From NCBI RefSeq assembly GCF_033958435.1, contig NC_134152.1, positions 15,238,001-15,302,000 on the forward strand: a DNA stretch of 64,000 bases, read 5' to 3'. Source of the stretch: Carettochelys insculpta (Eukaryota > Chordata > Testudines > Carettochelyidae). The first letter of the stretch is position 1. The number at the start of each line of letters is the position of its first letter. The notes beneath the pieces are model-generated. The model was not told the origin of the DNA. It saw only the letters and a program-made list of their open reading frames with translations, and ran no database searches. This document shows positions 31,771 to 43,797 of this stretch, one piece after another. Made by a program: the position numbers and the translations under genes.

Positions 31771-33006
31771 ACTGTAATAAGACTAACCCATTTCTAGTGA
31801 CTATTGGGTCACTACATTAAGTTCTTGTAGGCAGCTTATTCCAAATTCAAAAAGATACAGGCCCAGTATGATCCCTGCTTGTGCAAGATTGAAAACTGTA
31901 GCAGAAGCGATCGCAGAGGTAGTAGTGAATTACCAGTCCTAATTTGACGTACATTTCCTGTTGATGGAGGCACATGCAAGACATATGAATAGGAAATCCA
32001 AACCTCCGGAGAAATGCTGAAGTTCTAAGTTTGGTTTAAACTTAAAATTGGGTTTTTGTTTGAAATATTTGTTCCTTGTTCCCAACAGGACCTAGCACAT
32101 TCAGTACAAATTTGCTGCATCCCACCACTTCCCGGAATCACAAAACAATTGAATCTGTAATAAAGTCTGACCTGGAAACACACTAAACTATATAACACGT
32201 CATGTCTGAATGGATCTATGACTCCCAGAGGGAGCTCTTGTGTCTATTTTGGCTTCATACGCATATCAATAGGGAAACTGATCTTATATGACACTTTTCC
32301 TTACACTCATTGTCTTGAGAGAAATCAGGATAAACAAATCTACTTCTCTTTACCTTTACTGTATGTTAAAAATTGATCTATTGCTATAACAAAGATAAGA
32401 TGCTGCTTCTTAAAATCTTCTTGGTGGGATACAGGGGAAGTGAGCATAACAGGACAGACTGCAAGAAAATGAAGTGCTGTCAAACACTTTATCTGCAGGA
32501 GTTTCATTTCAATTTGAAGCTGTTTATACCAGGTTTTTTGATCTTCACATCACCAACTAGCCTCCAAAAATACTCACAGACCAAATTTCATTAGAATATC
32601 AGATGTTGCCAGCACTCCATTCCATGGGAAATTAAATGCTGACGTAGCATTCATTTTGCAGTTTGTTCTCATAGCTGACAATTTTCTTTCTTAGAGATAT
32701 TCAAGCTCTGTGTCTGAACTAATCAGCCAGGCTGAACACTGAAGCACAGTGGAATAATGCAAGCATATTCCAAGTAAGCAATGAATGAGGGGAGAATGTG
32801 TTATTAATAGCATACACAATCATGTTCACCTAGAATGGTTCAGAGAAGAAAAGAAAACTAAACAGCTGGTTTTGCTATAGTAAAATGAGCTATCTTTCAA
32901 CATCTCAGAAATGACACAGACTGACACAGTTGCTAAACAGTCACTGGCACATGCTTCATAAATCCATGTCCTGTCGTTGCAGAATGGGGAAGACACTAAA
33001 CTCTTA
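31771..33006. other. Unassigned non-coding sequence
   Basis: AT-rich sequence. Some of it directly after 31770 could be further decayed Gypsy DNA, but no motif supports this. No gene was recognised. Confidence 0.4.
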
Positions 33007-33420
33007 GGCCATGTCTACACATGAGGATCCTCTGGAACACAGCTTCTGGAGGATACTCTTCCAGACGATCATGTCCACACATAAAACGCAGTCTGAAAGA
33101 GCGCCCCTTCTTCTGGAAGATCATGTCTACACATGCACGGACACTATTCTGGAAGAACAGCAGGAAACACTGGGGACAGGGTCACATGGCAAGAGAGGTC
33201 TTCTGGGGCCACTGGGCATGCAGTGTGTTAAAGGGCCCCTCCCAAACAGCCCCTCCCTGCACAAGCTGCTGAGGTCTGCCATACTGTTTGCAGCAAGGCT
33301 GAGCCTGTCCCTGGTCCTGACTTCCCCAACCACCAGACCTGCAGGGTTGCCCTGACCCGGATGCTGGCCATTCTCCTGGCCACTCTCCATGGTCTCCTGT
33401 GGTGAAGAAGATCCAGGCCT

Positions 33421-34280
33421 GTGGGTCTTGATCCACAACTGCCCCTGCCAGCTCACCACCCCCACGCCATCCCGCACATCAGGAACCACACCACCAGCAC
33501 TGACTGGTGGGACAGGTTGGTCATGGGCGAGTGGGACAATGCATGCTTGCTGCAGAATCTCCAGTTGAAGAAGGAGACTTTTCTGGAGATCTGCAGCTGG
33601 TTCGCCCCATCCTTTGATGGTAGACACGTGGATGCGGCCAGCCCTGTCCGTTGAGAAGCACATGGCCATCACCATATGGAAGCTGGCCACCCTGGACAGC
33701 TATCAGTCAGTCAGCAGCAATTCAAGGTGGGCAAGTCCACCATCAGGGCCATCGTCCTTGAGGTAAGGCATGCTGTGGTCCCCAGCCCAGCTCAGGGAGC
33801 GGGCTGTCGGGCAAGAGGGATCTTTCACAACTTTGCCTGTAACACTGGATGGAGGCTGGCACCTATATCTCCCTCAGGAGCACGCCATTGAGGACATGGC
33901 CATGCCTCCTCTGCCTTGTGGGTGAGCCGGCCTACCCTCTGCAGTCCTGGCTTATGTGGCCACACATGGGCAACATCACCCCCCTCTCATGAGATGTTTA
34001 ACACCTGGCTCACACAGACCCAGTACCCCGTGGAGTGTGGTTTCAGCCGCTGGAAAGTGAGGTTTAGATGCCTCCACATGCGCCTCAATGTGAGGGTGAA
34101 GAACATCTCCCAGATCATGGGAGCATGTTGTGCCCCCCACAACTTCCTCAAGGCACACAAGGAGACCCTCCCACAGGGCTGGATGGCTGAAGCTACCTCC
34201 GGACACTGACCGGCACCTCAACCATGACAGGGTCCACATCTGGGAGGCACTTCAGGAGGCATTCGCCTTCAGGGAGCACT
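33421..34280 (+). pseudogene. PIF/Harbinger transposase remnant
   Basis: The transposase should cut and paste the element through a DDE/D nuclease. The N-terminal part reads TDWWDRLVMGEWDNACLLQN and KKETFLEICSWFAP (33480-33620). A frameshift follows, then AITIWKLATLDSYQSV, where the family has V-A-x-W-KLAT-DSYRSV. A degraded LDGG at about 33845 marks the first catalytic Asp region. A large internal deletion removes the middle of the catalytic core. The C-terminal part resumes at about 33985 with FNTWLTQTQYPVECGFSRWK and VRFRCLHMRLNVRV, the usual V-E-AFGRLK-RFRCL block. Several stops and the deletion mean no active protein is made. Confidence 0.85.
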
Positions 34281-34542
34281 GACCCTTGCCCAAGCCCCGC
34301 CCCCCACAACAGGCCCCCTCTTCATCCCTCACCGCCCCCACTCAGTAATCAGGGACAAGGGTGGTTGGAACTTATTTAACTCTATTTAGCCAGAACTTGC
34401 AAACAATAAACATTTTTTTACAAATAACTAGAAAACAATAAACATATATGGTTGAACTGAAACCTGTACAACTATTTACATTGGAGGTCAGGAAACAGAC
34501 ATGCCAACTTGAGTAGAGACAGGGACAGGGATGGAGGGGGCC

Positions 34543-36290
34543 CTAATCAAGGAATGGGGCGGAAGGCCATGAGCCCTGGTACCTGTGTGCACTTCTCCCA
34601 TCCCAGGTGCACAGTCCCCATTGGGGCACTGAAGGGGCCAGGAGCATGGGGAGGGAGTGGTGGTCGCTTATGGGCTCAGCCTTAGCGGAGGATGGTGCGC
34701 AGGAGGGTTTGTGAGGTGGGGGACCCTTCACAGGGCCCATTCTGAGGGCAGCCATGGAGAGGACTGGGGTAAGTAGGTCACCTATGGCCTCAGAGGCATC
34801 AGTTGGAGCAGGAGCATCTGGGAAGGGAGGGGCAGGAGGATGGCGGGGCAGTGCCACGAGGGCCCTTCACACTGTGTGGAGAATCCCTACAATCTCCCCC
34901 CATGTGTCCCACTGCCAGTTAGTTTTGGCCTTTTCCAGGGCCAGACGCCTCTCAGCCTGTGTACTGTGGTACCAAAAGGCAGTTGTATAGGATGCCGTCT
35001 CCTCACCATGGCCCTGGCATCAGGCCCTCTGGACACATGACTGCCAGGTTACATGTGCTGGGGCTGGTCCAGGCCTGCCTGCAGGACTGGCAGCCCCTCC
35101 AGCCTGAACGGGGCTGGCAAGCCCTGGGCTCCTCATTTGGCTTGCCCAGCCTTTGGATGGAGCTGCTGTGAGATAGGAAGGAGAGGAAGGGCTTCAAAAT
35201 CATATCCTGGCCTTGGGTGCCATGCCCTTCTGCCCCCATGGGCAGCTACCCTCACCCTGGACCCAAGGGATGGCTGTGTCCCAAGGATGCCCCCAGAGGA
35301 GTGTCCCATGTTCCCCGCACGCTGGCCCATGTGGTGCATTGCCTTGGTGATGGTGCTACCTGTTGTAGACACCCCCAGGAATAAGCTAGCAGGCAAGGGG
35401 GTATGTTTCAGCATGGGGGAGTCTGTGCCCAGGGGCTGGGCACACCCATACACCCTGAGGTTCCCCCAGTGCGTGAGTGTGGCTTGCAGGCTCTCCACAG
35501 AGGAGGGTGCCAGGTGTCACCTACAGGCGTGGCCACAGCTCCGGGGCACATTCCAGGGTAGGACATCTGGGGTTGAGCTGTGACATGGGGGTCCAGGTGT
35601 GCCCCCACCAGGGGATGTGCCACGGCATGTGCTTACCTGAGGCACCCTTGAAAAGGTCGGGTGATGCCCAGCTGGAGGTGGCCTGGCTGCTGGAGGTGGA
35701 GGGCAGCTCGACTACAAGGCAGCCTTCTGAGGACTCGACCCCAGATGGGACTTTGACATCCTGGGCTGTGGACACTCTGGCAGGTACAGTCTGGTCTTTG
35801 GCTTGACCTGCTTCCTCCGCTGATGTGGCAGGAGCTCTGGTGCAGCAATTTCAATGGTGGTGTGAGGTGGGGAAGTGTTTTCTCCCACCAGCAGGTCCCG
35901 CAGGTCTCTGAAGTAGGCACAACTGGCTGGGGCACCACCAGACTGGCAGGTGCTGTCCTGGGCCCTCATGTAGCTCTGCCCCAACTGTTAGACCCTACAC
36001 CAGACCTGGTTAGGGAGACCAGGAAGAGTGACCTCAGGTAGCCAAGCCATTTGCAAGGCTCACAAAGGTGGTGGCATTTCCGTAGAGCCCTGTGATGTCC
36101 CACAGCACTTCTTCATCCCTCCAGAGCCTCCATGATGGGGCCCTCCTTTTTGTGGCCCAGTCAGGGTCCTGGCTGCCCTCAGCAGGCTCCCTGGGGAGCG
36201 CGGGGTGGCTGGCTGCTGGCCATCCATCAGGCTCTGGTCACTGCAGGCGTGACTGAAGTGTGAGCTGCAGCCCTGCACATGCTGCCTGTC
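34543..36290 (-). pseudogene. Harbinger Myb/SANT-like accessory protein remnant
   Basis: Autonomous Harbinger elements encode a second, Myb/SANT-like DNA-binding protein needed with the transposase. On minus, segments fit that protein in order. GQSYMRAQDSTCQSGGAPAS followed by CAYFRDLRDLL (about 35984-35860) is the end of the Myb-like domain, and acidic or proline-serine linkers follow. The C-terminal helix reads FWYHSTQAERRLALEKAKTN (about 34985-34925). Part of the tail is open to a stop at 34543. Frames change several times and a stop lies in the C-terminal part. It converges on the transposase. Confidence 0.7.
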
Positions 36291-36651
36291 TGCACACTCT
36301 CAGCTTCCTGCCATGGGGTCTCTGGGTCCTTGCAGATTTAAAAGCGGTGGGAGCAAAAGACCATAGAGCCCAGCTGGAGTTGCCTGGAGAGTCTCTGCAC
36401 TCCACCTGGCCACCGCCACAGCAGACACTCTTTCAGAAGAAGGGGTCGGGGAGCCTCTACACATGCTTTCTTCCAGAAGAGTCATCTGGAAAAAGGTGCT
36501 CTTCCTGATTTTGTAGTGGAGTACAGAATCCAGAAGATGTGGTGTGTTCTTCCATATTCCTTCTGGAAGAGTGCCTTTAATGTGTAGATACTCCACAGAT
36601 CTTCCAGACAAAGCCGGCACTCTTCCAGATCATTCATGTGTAGAGGCAGCC

Positions 36652-36904
36652 TGCCTTTCACTACCAGCCCAAGGTCTGAGTTCTCTAATAATTCAAGCAG
36701 AATGCCTGTTTAAAATATAGTCTGCTTAAATATTCAGTGCAAGTGAATAGTTCCACTGAAATCTCGGGATTTACCCTTGTCATAAAAGACAAGGCTTCTG
36801 TAGCATCTCCGATGTTACAGCCATTAAGACTAACCAGGATATTACGCCTGTGCATTGGCTCAGCAGGGAAGATCCTGTGATTCCAAACAGCAAGTAAATG
36901 ACTC
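36652..36904. other. Unassigned non-coding sequence
   Basis: A short spacer between a Harbinger element and a foldback repeat. Nothing was recognised. Confidence 0.4.
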
Positions 36905-37111
36905 CAGCTATAAAAAACAAGAAGTCCTGTGGCACCTTATAGACTAACAGATATTTTGGAGCATAAGCTTTCATGGGCAAAGGTGCATCTGATGAAGCTG
37001 CTTTTTGCCCACAAAAGCTTATGCTCCAAAATATCAGCTTGTCTATAAGGTGCCACAGGACTTCTTGTTGTTTTTGAAGACACAGACTAACAGGGCTACC
37101 TCTTTGAAACT
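36905..37111. repeat. Foldback repeat of the 'AGTCTATAAGGTGCCAC' family, copy 1
   Basis: The two arms pair: 'caagaagtcctgtggcacc' at 36918 against 'ggtgccacaggacttcttg' at 37050, and 'ggagcataagctttc' against 'aaagcttatgctcc'. The outer right end reads 'agactaacagggctacct'. Other copies lie at 55131, 56667 and, as a half copy, 59911. Confidence 0.85.
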
Positions 37112-37800
37112 TCCCTCATCTATTCTCCTGAAACAAGTGTGCTTTGATTCCAGCACATCTCAGATGCTCGTACTGAATATTCATTTTGTTTCTGGTCATT
37201 GCTTTTCTGCTGTTGTATAAACAGACAAAGCACCATTTGTTATCCTTTGTGACATGTGTCGCAGCACATTTCTGAAGGGCTCAAACATGCTGTTGTTGAG
37301 TGTTAATAACAGGGGTGTCAGACTGAAAGATAAATAACAGAAGGAGCTACTTTTGTAAAAACGTCAAGGGACCACAGTAGTGCAGGAAAACTGAATAATT
37401 CTGAAATTACTTTGTCTGCTTGAGTCTCAGAAAATGCAAACTCTGTTCTGCCTCCTAAGACTGTATTACTTGCTCCTTAATCCTCTTATTAGAATACAAT
37501 CTATATGCCAGCATGCACCTTGTGTCCCCAGTGGTGAGTCTTAACAGAACTGTGAACTCCTCTAGCAGTCTGCAATGTAATTAAGCAGAGAAGAGTCTCT
37601 GAGCCAGGTCATGGTCTGATAAATATTTGAATTCTGCATAGGGCTGCGATCAGGATGGATGAAACTGGATTCTGGTTTGCAAAATTAGATGGAATTAATA
37701 AAGTTCACCCCCCACTACAATTCACCCTCCTTCTCCTCTCTCTCTCACTCACTTTCATACTGACCATATTTCAAGAGTGGTTCAATTAACATAGATCAAC
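37112..37800. other. Unassigned non-coding sequence
   Basis: No gene was recognised. The 3' side borders the truncated Harbinger transposase, and the left end of that element could not be located here. Confidence 0.4.
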
Positions 37801-38467
37801 TTACCTGGCTGAAGGGAAGCCAATGCAAAAGAAATCCTTGAGAAATACCCCTTCCTGTTGACTGTGCTCAGTGACAAGATGGTCTGGGGCTAAAATTGGA
37901 ATATATGTACCATCAATTGCAGCTCCACAGTTAGGAAAGCCCATCTCTGCATAGCCAGCAAGTAAGGCATGCATATTTCCCAAAGTCATGGTCCTCCATA
38001 GTAGGATGTGATTTATTGCCTTGTACACATGCATTTGTGTGGTCCCAAGGATAGACATCCCTCCCTCCGTTCTGATTTGCAACACACCAGTAACAGTCAG
38101 TAGTCCCCAACTTCCAGACAACAATTGCCACAAGCTTCTCTACTGAGAGAGCAGATCTCATTCAGGTGTCCATGAACCATAGGCCAGGGGCCAGCTCAAC
38201 ACACAGCTCCAGGAAGGTTGGTTTACCCATCCTAAAGTTTTGTAGCTACTGATCTTCATCCCACACCTGCATGACAATGTGATCCCACCACTCAGTGCTG
38301 GTTTCCCAAGCCCAGAACTGATGGTCTGCCCCGTGCAGCTGCTCTGTGAGGGACAAGTGCAATGACAGGTTGCTGCTGTCCATATCACACACAGATGCAG
38401 CCACTTGAAACTCTTCTTCTGACAGTAACTTCAAGAGTAACTGTGCTGCAATGCATGATGTTCTCAT
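37801..38467 (-). pseudogene. PIF/Harbinger transposase remnant, second locus
   Basis: The minus strand carries the N-terminal half of a Harbinger transposase in three frames. STEWWDHIVMQVWDEDQ lies at the end of the first segment (38467-38246). ALSVEKLVAIVVWKLGTTD (about 38155) follows. Then an open 110-codon frame (38133-37801) contains TLGNMHALLAGYAEMGFPNC and GAAIDGTYIPILAPDH, with the first catalytic Asp of the DDE triad in AIDGT. The C-terminal half with the other two acidic residues is absent. A terminus-like 'gcagtgtagacatag' at about 38854-38868 may be the element's end on the 5' side of the gene. Its best relative in the window is the transposase at 33421, but the sequences differ clearly. 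Confidence 0.85.
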
Positions 38468-38871
38468 GCCACTGAACAGAACATAGGAGAGACATGTGGG
38501 GTCCAGGCTTTCTCACTGTAGATCAGAGTGCACAGGCACAGCAAAGAATAGCTATTGCAAAAATTGCATGAAAGGGAGCAAAAAGCCCCAGGAGGACTGG
38601 GAAACATAGCAGTGCCTGACGGAACGCTGTGCATGGTCTCAAGATGTGCTGTGCTCCATTCCATGTTCCCATAATGCCTAGCAAAAGATGGTGTAGCCAA
38701 GCATTGTGGGATACGTACCCACAGTGCCTATCTCCTGCTATTGATGGGGAGTTTACAACATGGGCACAATCAGTCGGGAGAGGGAGCTAGTGGGAATGCA
38801 GTTTGGCGACCTTTTTCCTGGTGACTTAACGTTAATTTTAGCAATGGATCTTTGCAGTGTAGACATAGAGT
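38468..38871 (-). mobile_element. 5' flank and terminus of the second Harbinger locus
   Basis: The non-coding region upstream of the minus-strand transposase ends at 'gcagtgtagacatagagtc'. That is very like the right end of the 24173-27493 element ('gtagtgtagacatagtc'), which suggests the two belong to one family. The opposite terminus was not found. Confidence 0.5.
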
Positions 38872-40051
38872 CAGTCTCAGGCCCTTTAGCAGAGATCAGT
38901 CAGCTCGTCTTGCAGCTTATGTTCCATAATTAGAGATCTCATCTCCTCTATATTTTGCCCTGTAGCATTTCAGCTGCATTCTGTACAGTTTTTCCAACAT
39001 AGCATTGATATGATTACCCCATACCTTCTGCTTACTCTTCCTGTTCTTTCCTTTAGTCCATTTCCTTTACACTAAATAAATAAATGGAAAACTAACTCTT
39101 TCTTTAACTGTTTCCTAACTTCTCAATTTGGAATCTCTCAGTGTCTATATTACCTGGTATCAATGTCTGGAGCATGACTGTCGTGAACGAATGCCTGCAA
39201 AGAGTTAACAGCGTGCTCTCTGCTGGGGAGGTCTGGTGAGCCAATGGGAGGAAAGGATATTATTTTAAACTGAGAACAATTGCAGTCTGAGGGGTCTTTA
39301 TTTGGGTCTGCGACTGGAGCAGGGAGAGACCAAAAATGCTTGAATGAATCGAGTAAATCTGACCGGCTCATAATCAGCATATAGATATGTAAGTAGAAGG
39401 GCAATGTCTAGTCAGATGTGCTCAGGTTATGGTTAGTTTTGGATTTGGTGGGATTTCTCAGGCTCGTTGCTTCTTTCCTCTGTGCTCTGTAACTACAAAG
39501 CTGAATCCCACGGAAGTAATCCTCTTTGCTGCAACCTGACTCTTTTGCGTTGTTTTCTCTCATTTTGTGACTAAATTACATTTTTTTAAGGCAATGATTT
39601 GATTTTTGTGTCCCAGAGAAGGGTCTGTGTATATTCGTGCCTTACACTGAAAGGTCAGTTCTTAGATTACAGCTCTTTGTTTCCAAACTCTCTCCCAAGG
39701 GAGGGTTAAGAGCTTGGGGTTACTGCACAGAAAGTCATCCCAATTCTGCCTTCCTAGGCTAATGGAGGTTTTTCTCACTTGGGTGGTGGCGGCAATTACC
39801 CTTCAGGGTTAGGGAACCTGTGACCTTGGGGAACTTTTTTTAAGCAGAGCAGGCAAGGTATTTTTAAGGTTTTTGTGGGACCCCACTTTCTGCACTTAGA
39901 GTGTCCGAGTGGGCATGCAGCCCTTACAAAGCCCCTGAGCAAATGCGGGAGGTAGCTCCTGCCAACTACACCAGAATGGTGCTTCCTGGAGGTACTCAGG
40001 GTTGTGAGGCAGCTCACCACCACTTGCCCTTAGCACAGGGGTGGGCAGTAA
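38872..40051. other. Unassigned non-coding sequence
   Basis: No gene or paired ends were found. It ends at the TAA next to the following MITE. Confidence 0.4.
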
Positions 40052-40373
40052 GGCTGTGTCTACACTTCGAAAGAGGAACTTAAATGAGGGAAATTGAAAA
40101 TGAAAATGAGGCACTGATTTACATATCCTATAGTCTTTTGGGAAGAGATTCTTTAGAAAGAGAAAAAACAGTGTAGGTGAGACTCTTTTGAAAATAAACC
40201 GCATAGTCGAAAAAACTCTTCTTCCTGAAACAAAATAGGAAGAAGGGTTCTTTCGAAGAGTGGGTTTATTGCAAATGAAGCAGGAGATATGTAAATCAGT
40301 GCCTCGTTTGCATTTTCGATTTCCCTCATTTGCATTCCTCTTTTGAAAGAGGAATGCAAGTGTAGACACAGCC
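40052..40373. mobile_element. Foldback Harbinger-like MITE (322 bp)
   Basis: GGCTGTGTCTACACTTCGAA at the left pairs with 'tgcaagtgtagacacagcc' at the right. Inner arms 'gaggcactgatttacatatc' and 'gatatgtaaatcagtgcctc' match fully. Flanking triplets are TAA and TAC, close to a Harbinger target duplication. It has no coding capacity; the 157-codon minus frame across it is a by-product. Confidence 0.85.
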
Positions 40374-41744
40374 TACGTGGCCTGCAGGCAGGGCACAGTT
40401 TTCCAGGGTTAGCTCCTGACAGACTGCCAGATGCTTTCTTTACTAGCGCATCTGCAGGTATGGCCACTCACAACTGAGGTCTCTGTATACCAGCCCCCAC
40501 GCCTTGTTTTACACTGTATAAAATGAGACCGTGACAGGCCTTGCTAATACCTTTGAGTCTTTGGGCTCTTAGAATCATTTCTGGACACCAGAATCAATAC
40601 AGCAGTTAATAGCAGGCAGATTTATATTTGCAGGAGGCACTGGTGCAATCATGCAGCTTTTGAAGTTAAACTTCATGCAGAACAGAGTGAACAGACCTGA
40701 AAACTATTTAATCACCTCTATAGAAAAGTGACACTTAACAGGCTTATTGTAAGATCACGTAAAGATTTCTGCTTTCTACACCACCCAGAAAATAATTATG
40801 AATCAGTAATATGAAAAGCTATCCCTCTAGACAGCGAGCCTGGCTGAAAAATATCACCTAGCTTTAAATTTAGTGTGTCACTGTCTCCCTGTTGATTTGT
40901 GTACAGGGGCTTTCCTGCAGAGTAATGTATAATGTGACAGAGATCTATACAATGTTATAAGAATGCATATAGAACAGAAATGATCTAAACAATTAGAGGA
41001 GAAAAGCAGTACAGCAGACTGGAAGCTTTGCATGCTGCAAAAAACCAAATTCCTGTTGGGCCAGTAACTCTGAATTAAAATAAGACAGGCCAGTGAAGAG
41101 AAGATCAGAACTAGATCCTTATTTTCCAAAAACTAGAATGATGAGTTGTCTTTCTTACTGAGCAGTTATTTTTCTAACTCACATTCCTAATTTATTTACC
41201 AATGGGATTTAATTCCAGTTCATGACACCTGTGCCTAGTAAATACTGCAATAACATTTATGCAACATTGTTCTGCTTTCTCTTCTTAAATAATATTCTAC
41301 AGTCTAACTCATCACTGCAGGATCACCATTTCATTTCAAGGAATTACAATAGCAAATGGATTTGGCCCTACATGTTTAAGAATATAACTGTGCTACATGG
41401 GACATGACACATGACACCCTACATGGTGTGAATTGAAAACAGCTCAGGGCAGGGAGTGATACAGTGGTAATGAAAAGCACAGTTGGACCTTAAGACGAAT
41501 GGTAGCAAAGAAGAAGTGGAGAGATCAATAGTAAACTAAGCAATAAAAACACTGGGTTACATCATTTCCAGAAAATACGGATTATGTTATTACTTTAGTG
41601 CCAGATTTGCCAGTTTTGTGCAGCTATCTGTCAGCCAAAGCCGTGCTGTTGTGCATGTTTAATTGAACAAACCACGAGCCATCCTTGTCAAAAGAGAAAT
41701 GTGTTAGTGCTTCAGTGAGGACTTGCTGCCAATTACATTGCAGG
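40374..41744. other. Unassigned AT-rich sequence
   Basis: No gene or repeat with clear ends was recognised. Confidence 0.4.
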
Positions 41745-42129
41745 AGAAAAAACAGTTGCTCACCTCTCAGAAGTGTTGTTCTTTGGTATGTGTTTTCACG
41801 TCCATTCCATGCTAGGTGCGTGCGTGCATGCACAGCAGCTGGAAGATATTTTTCCGCTAGAAGGTAGCTGTAGGAACGGCCTGGGCACCCTCTGGAGCGG
41901 TGCCTCCATGGCACCAAATATAGGGCCCTGCTGACCCACTCTGCCTCAGTTCCTTCTTGTTGGCTCCTCTAACAGAGAGAATGCACGGATGGTATTGGAA
42001 GGGACATGAACAACACATCTGGAAGAACAACAGTTACAAGAGGTGAATAACCATTTTTCCTTCATTGAGTGATTGTTCTTGTGCATTCCATGTTAGGTGA
42101 ATACCAAGATGATGTTGGGAAGTGGGGGT

Positions 42130-43067
42130 GGAGTTCTGAACTTACTGACACACTGCCCTGCTAAAGGCCACATCATCTCGTGCATGACAAGTGATTGCAC
42201 AATGCACTGCAAAAGCATGGATAGATGACCAGGTTGTGGCCCTACACATAATCGGGAATGGAGCTAGAAAGTCTATAGAGAAGGACTGAGCCCTAGTGGA
42301 GTATGCCCTGATAAGCGGTGGAGAGACCTCTGCCAGCTTCTAACATTCTTTAATACATGACAACTCTCCAGGAAGAAATTCTCTCCAAGGACACAGGTTG
42401 ACCCTTCATTCTGTCAGAAATAGCCACAAACAGTTGCAGTGATTTGCTGAAAGGTCTAGTCCTATCTGTGTAAAAAGCTGAGGCCCTACCTACGTCCAGT
42501 GAGTGTAAGTTCTGCTCCCTAGCATTAGAGAGTGGCTTAGGGTAGAAGACTGGTAGGGATATGTCCTGGCTGACATGGAAAGAGGAGACCACCTTTGGCA
42601 ACAATGCTAGGTGTGATCTTAAGCTGACGTTGTCTTTATGGCATACCATGTAGGGCAGCTCAACCATGAGCAGCCTAAGCTCAGACACTGTCCTGGTGGA
42701 AGTGATGGCCACCAAGAATTCCACCTTGTATGACAGGTATAGAAAAGAACAAGAGGCCACAGGCACAGAAGGCTGACCCATAATTTCGACAATACTGTTC
42801 AAGTTTCCACACAGGTAGTGGTTGTCTAACCTGAGCATATATGCTTTCTAAACCCTTAAGTAATTTGCGGGCTGAGGGGTTAGCAAATGCTGAACAGCTC
42901 ACTGCTCCTGAGTCAGATGCAATTGAAAGCCCCAGACTCAGAGGACAGAAATAGTCCAAAATTGCAGGAGTCCCTGAAGGAGCTATACCCTGCTGCATTG
43001 ACTGTACTGTAAACCACTTCCACTTGGCCAGAAAAGTCACTCTTGTGGAAGGCATTCTACTGTTCAT
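42130..43067 (-). pseudogene. Decayed DIRS tyrosine recombinase
   Basis: The N-terminal part reads STRVTFLAKWKWF (about 43050). The central frame (42838-42350) is open over 162 codons with VEFLVAITSTRTVSELRLL and YPKPLSNAREQNLHSLDVG. Compared with ARRVSEL of the intact copy, the catalytic Arg of the R-x-x-E-L block is replaced by Thr. The C-terminal part, in a further frame near 42240, aligns with FAKHYAL of the intact copy but has Cys (tgt) at the nucleophile position. Frameshifts separate the parts. It cannot encode a working recombinase. Confidence 0.8.
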
Positions 43068-43144
43068 AAGGACTCATCTCACATGATCAGGAGAGCTCCA
43101 AAGCATTCATCTATGGAGCTTCCATGTGGTTAGATGGAGGGACT

Positions 43145-43797
43145 TTAACGGTGCTGAAGCCACCCACTCTTCTTCTGGAAGTACAGGGAGTAGAATTGGA
43201 TGAGTGCGGCAAACAGATCTATTTGGGGATGACTCCACCACTGGAAAACTGATTTTATCACATCCAAACAAACTGACCACTCATGATCCCTGACAGACCT
43301 GCTGAGGTGGTTTGCTATGACATTCTGAGTGCCTGGTAAATAAAACACTTGAAGTCGAATGGAATGCTCTCTGCAAAAATCCCACAATCTCAGGGCTTCC
43401 TGGCATAGGGGAGAAGAATACGCACCCCCATTTGTTAATATAGAACATTGGCTTTTGTTCTCTGTACTCACCGACATTCAACGTCCTGCCAGTTAAGTCC
43501 AAGAAGCCTGACATGCCAGCTGACTCACCCTCAGCTCCCTGACATTGATGTGATGTGCAGGTCCAACTGGTCCCAAGTGGCTTGAGTCATGAGGCTGTCC
43601 AGGTGGGCTCCCCACCCTATCTCTGACACCTCCATCACTAGTGACAGGGAAGGCTGTGGGGCCCTGAATGGACCCCAGTGCGGACCATTTGAGCATCCAC
43701 CCACCAAAGAAGGGAGTCTAGCATTGTCTAGTATTGTCTGTGGTAGTGACCACATCTGTATTGTCTCTGCTGGGCAGTACACCAACACTAGCCAGGA
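43145..43797 (-). pseudogene. Decayed DIRS RNase H region
   Basis: On minus, IGWGAHLDSLMTQATWDQ (about 43640) matches the first RNase H block, with the Asp of the D-A-S motif changed (VMEVSEIGWG). Then FYLPGTQNVIANHLSRSV and SHPQIDLFAALIQ (43350-43190) match the last RNase H block and the following tail. The D before HLSR is changed to N. Frames are broken. Confidence 0.8.

Larger units (their letters stand above)
33007..36651. mobile_element. Harbinger element with two broken genes (3.6 kb)
   Basis: The left end GGCCATGTCTACACATGAGG and the reverse-complemented right end GGCTGCCTCTACACATGAAT are inverted copies, followed at both ends by many 'tcttctggaagatc' type blocks. Inside are the two genes of an autonomous Harbinger element: a transposase on plus and a Myb/SANT-like protein on minus, pointing toward each other. 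Both are broken. TTA precedes the left end, but no matching triplet follows the right end. Confidence 0.85.
41745..43797 (-). mobile_element. Decayed DIRS element, 3' part (minus)
   Basis: On minus this is the RNase H, recombinase and terminal region of a second, older DIRS element. The terminal region lies at 41745-42110. There 'ctcagaagtgttgttctttgg' is roughly inverted against 'ctggaagaacaacagttac', the arrangement of the right terminal repeat and internal complementary region seen in the intact copy. Many stops and shifts are present. The RT part continues beyond the LINE insertion at 45873-46208. It belongs to a different subfamily from the intact copy. Confidence 0.82.

Noticed and set aside
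33127..33690. A 187-codon minus-strand open frame
   Set aside because: It lies antisense to the N-terminal part of the Harbinger transposase remnant and has no motif of its own.
39896..40369. A 157-codon minus frame
   Set aside because: It runs through the foldback MITE at 40052-40373, whose symmetry creates the open frame.
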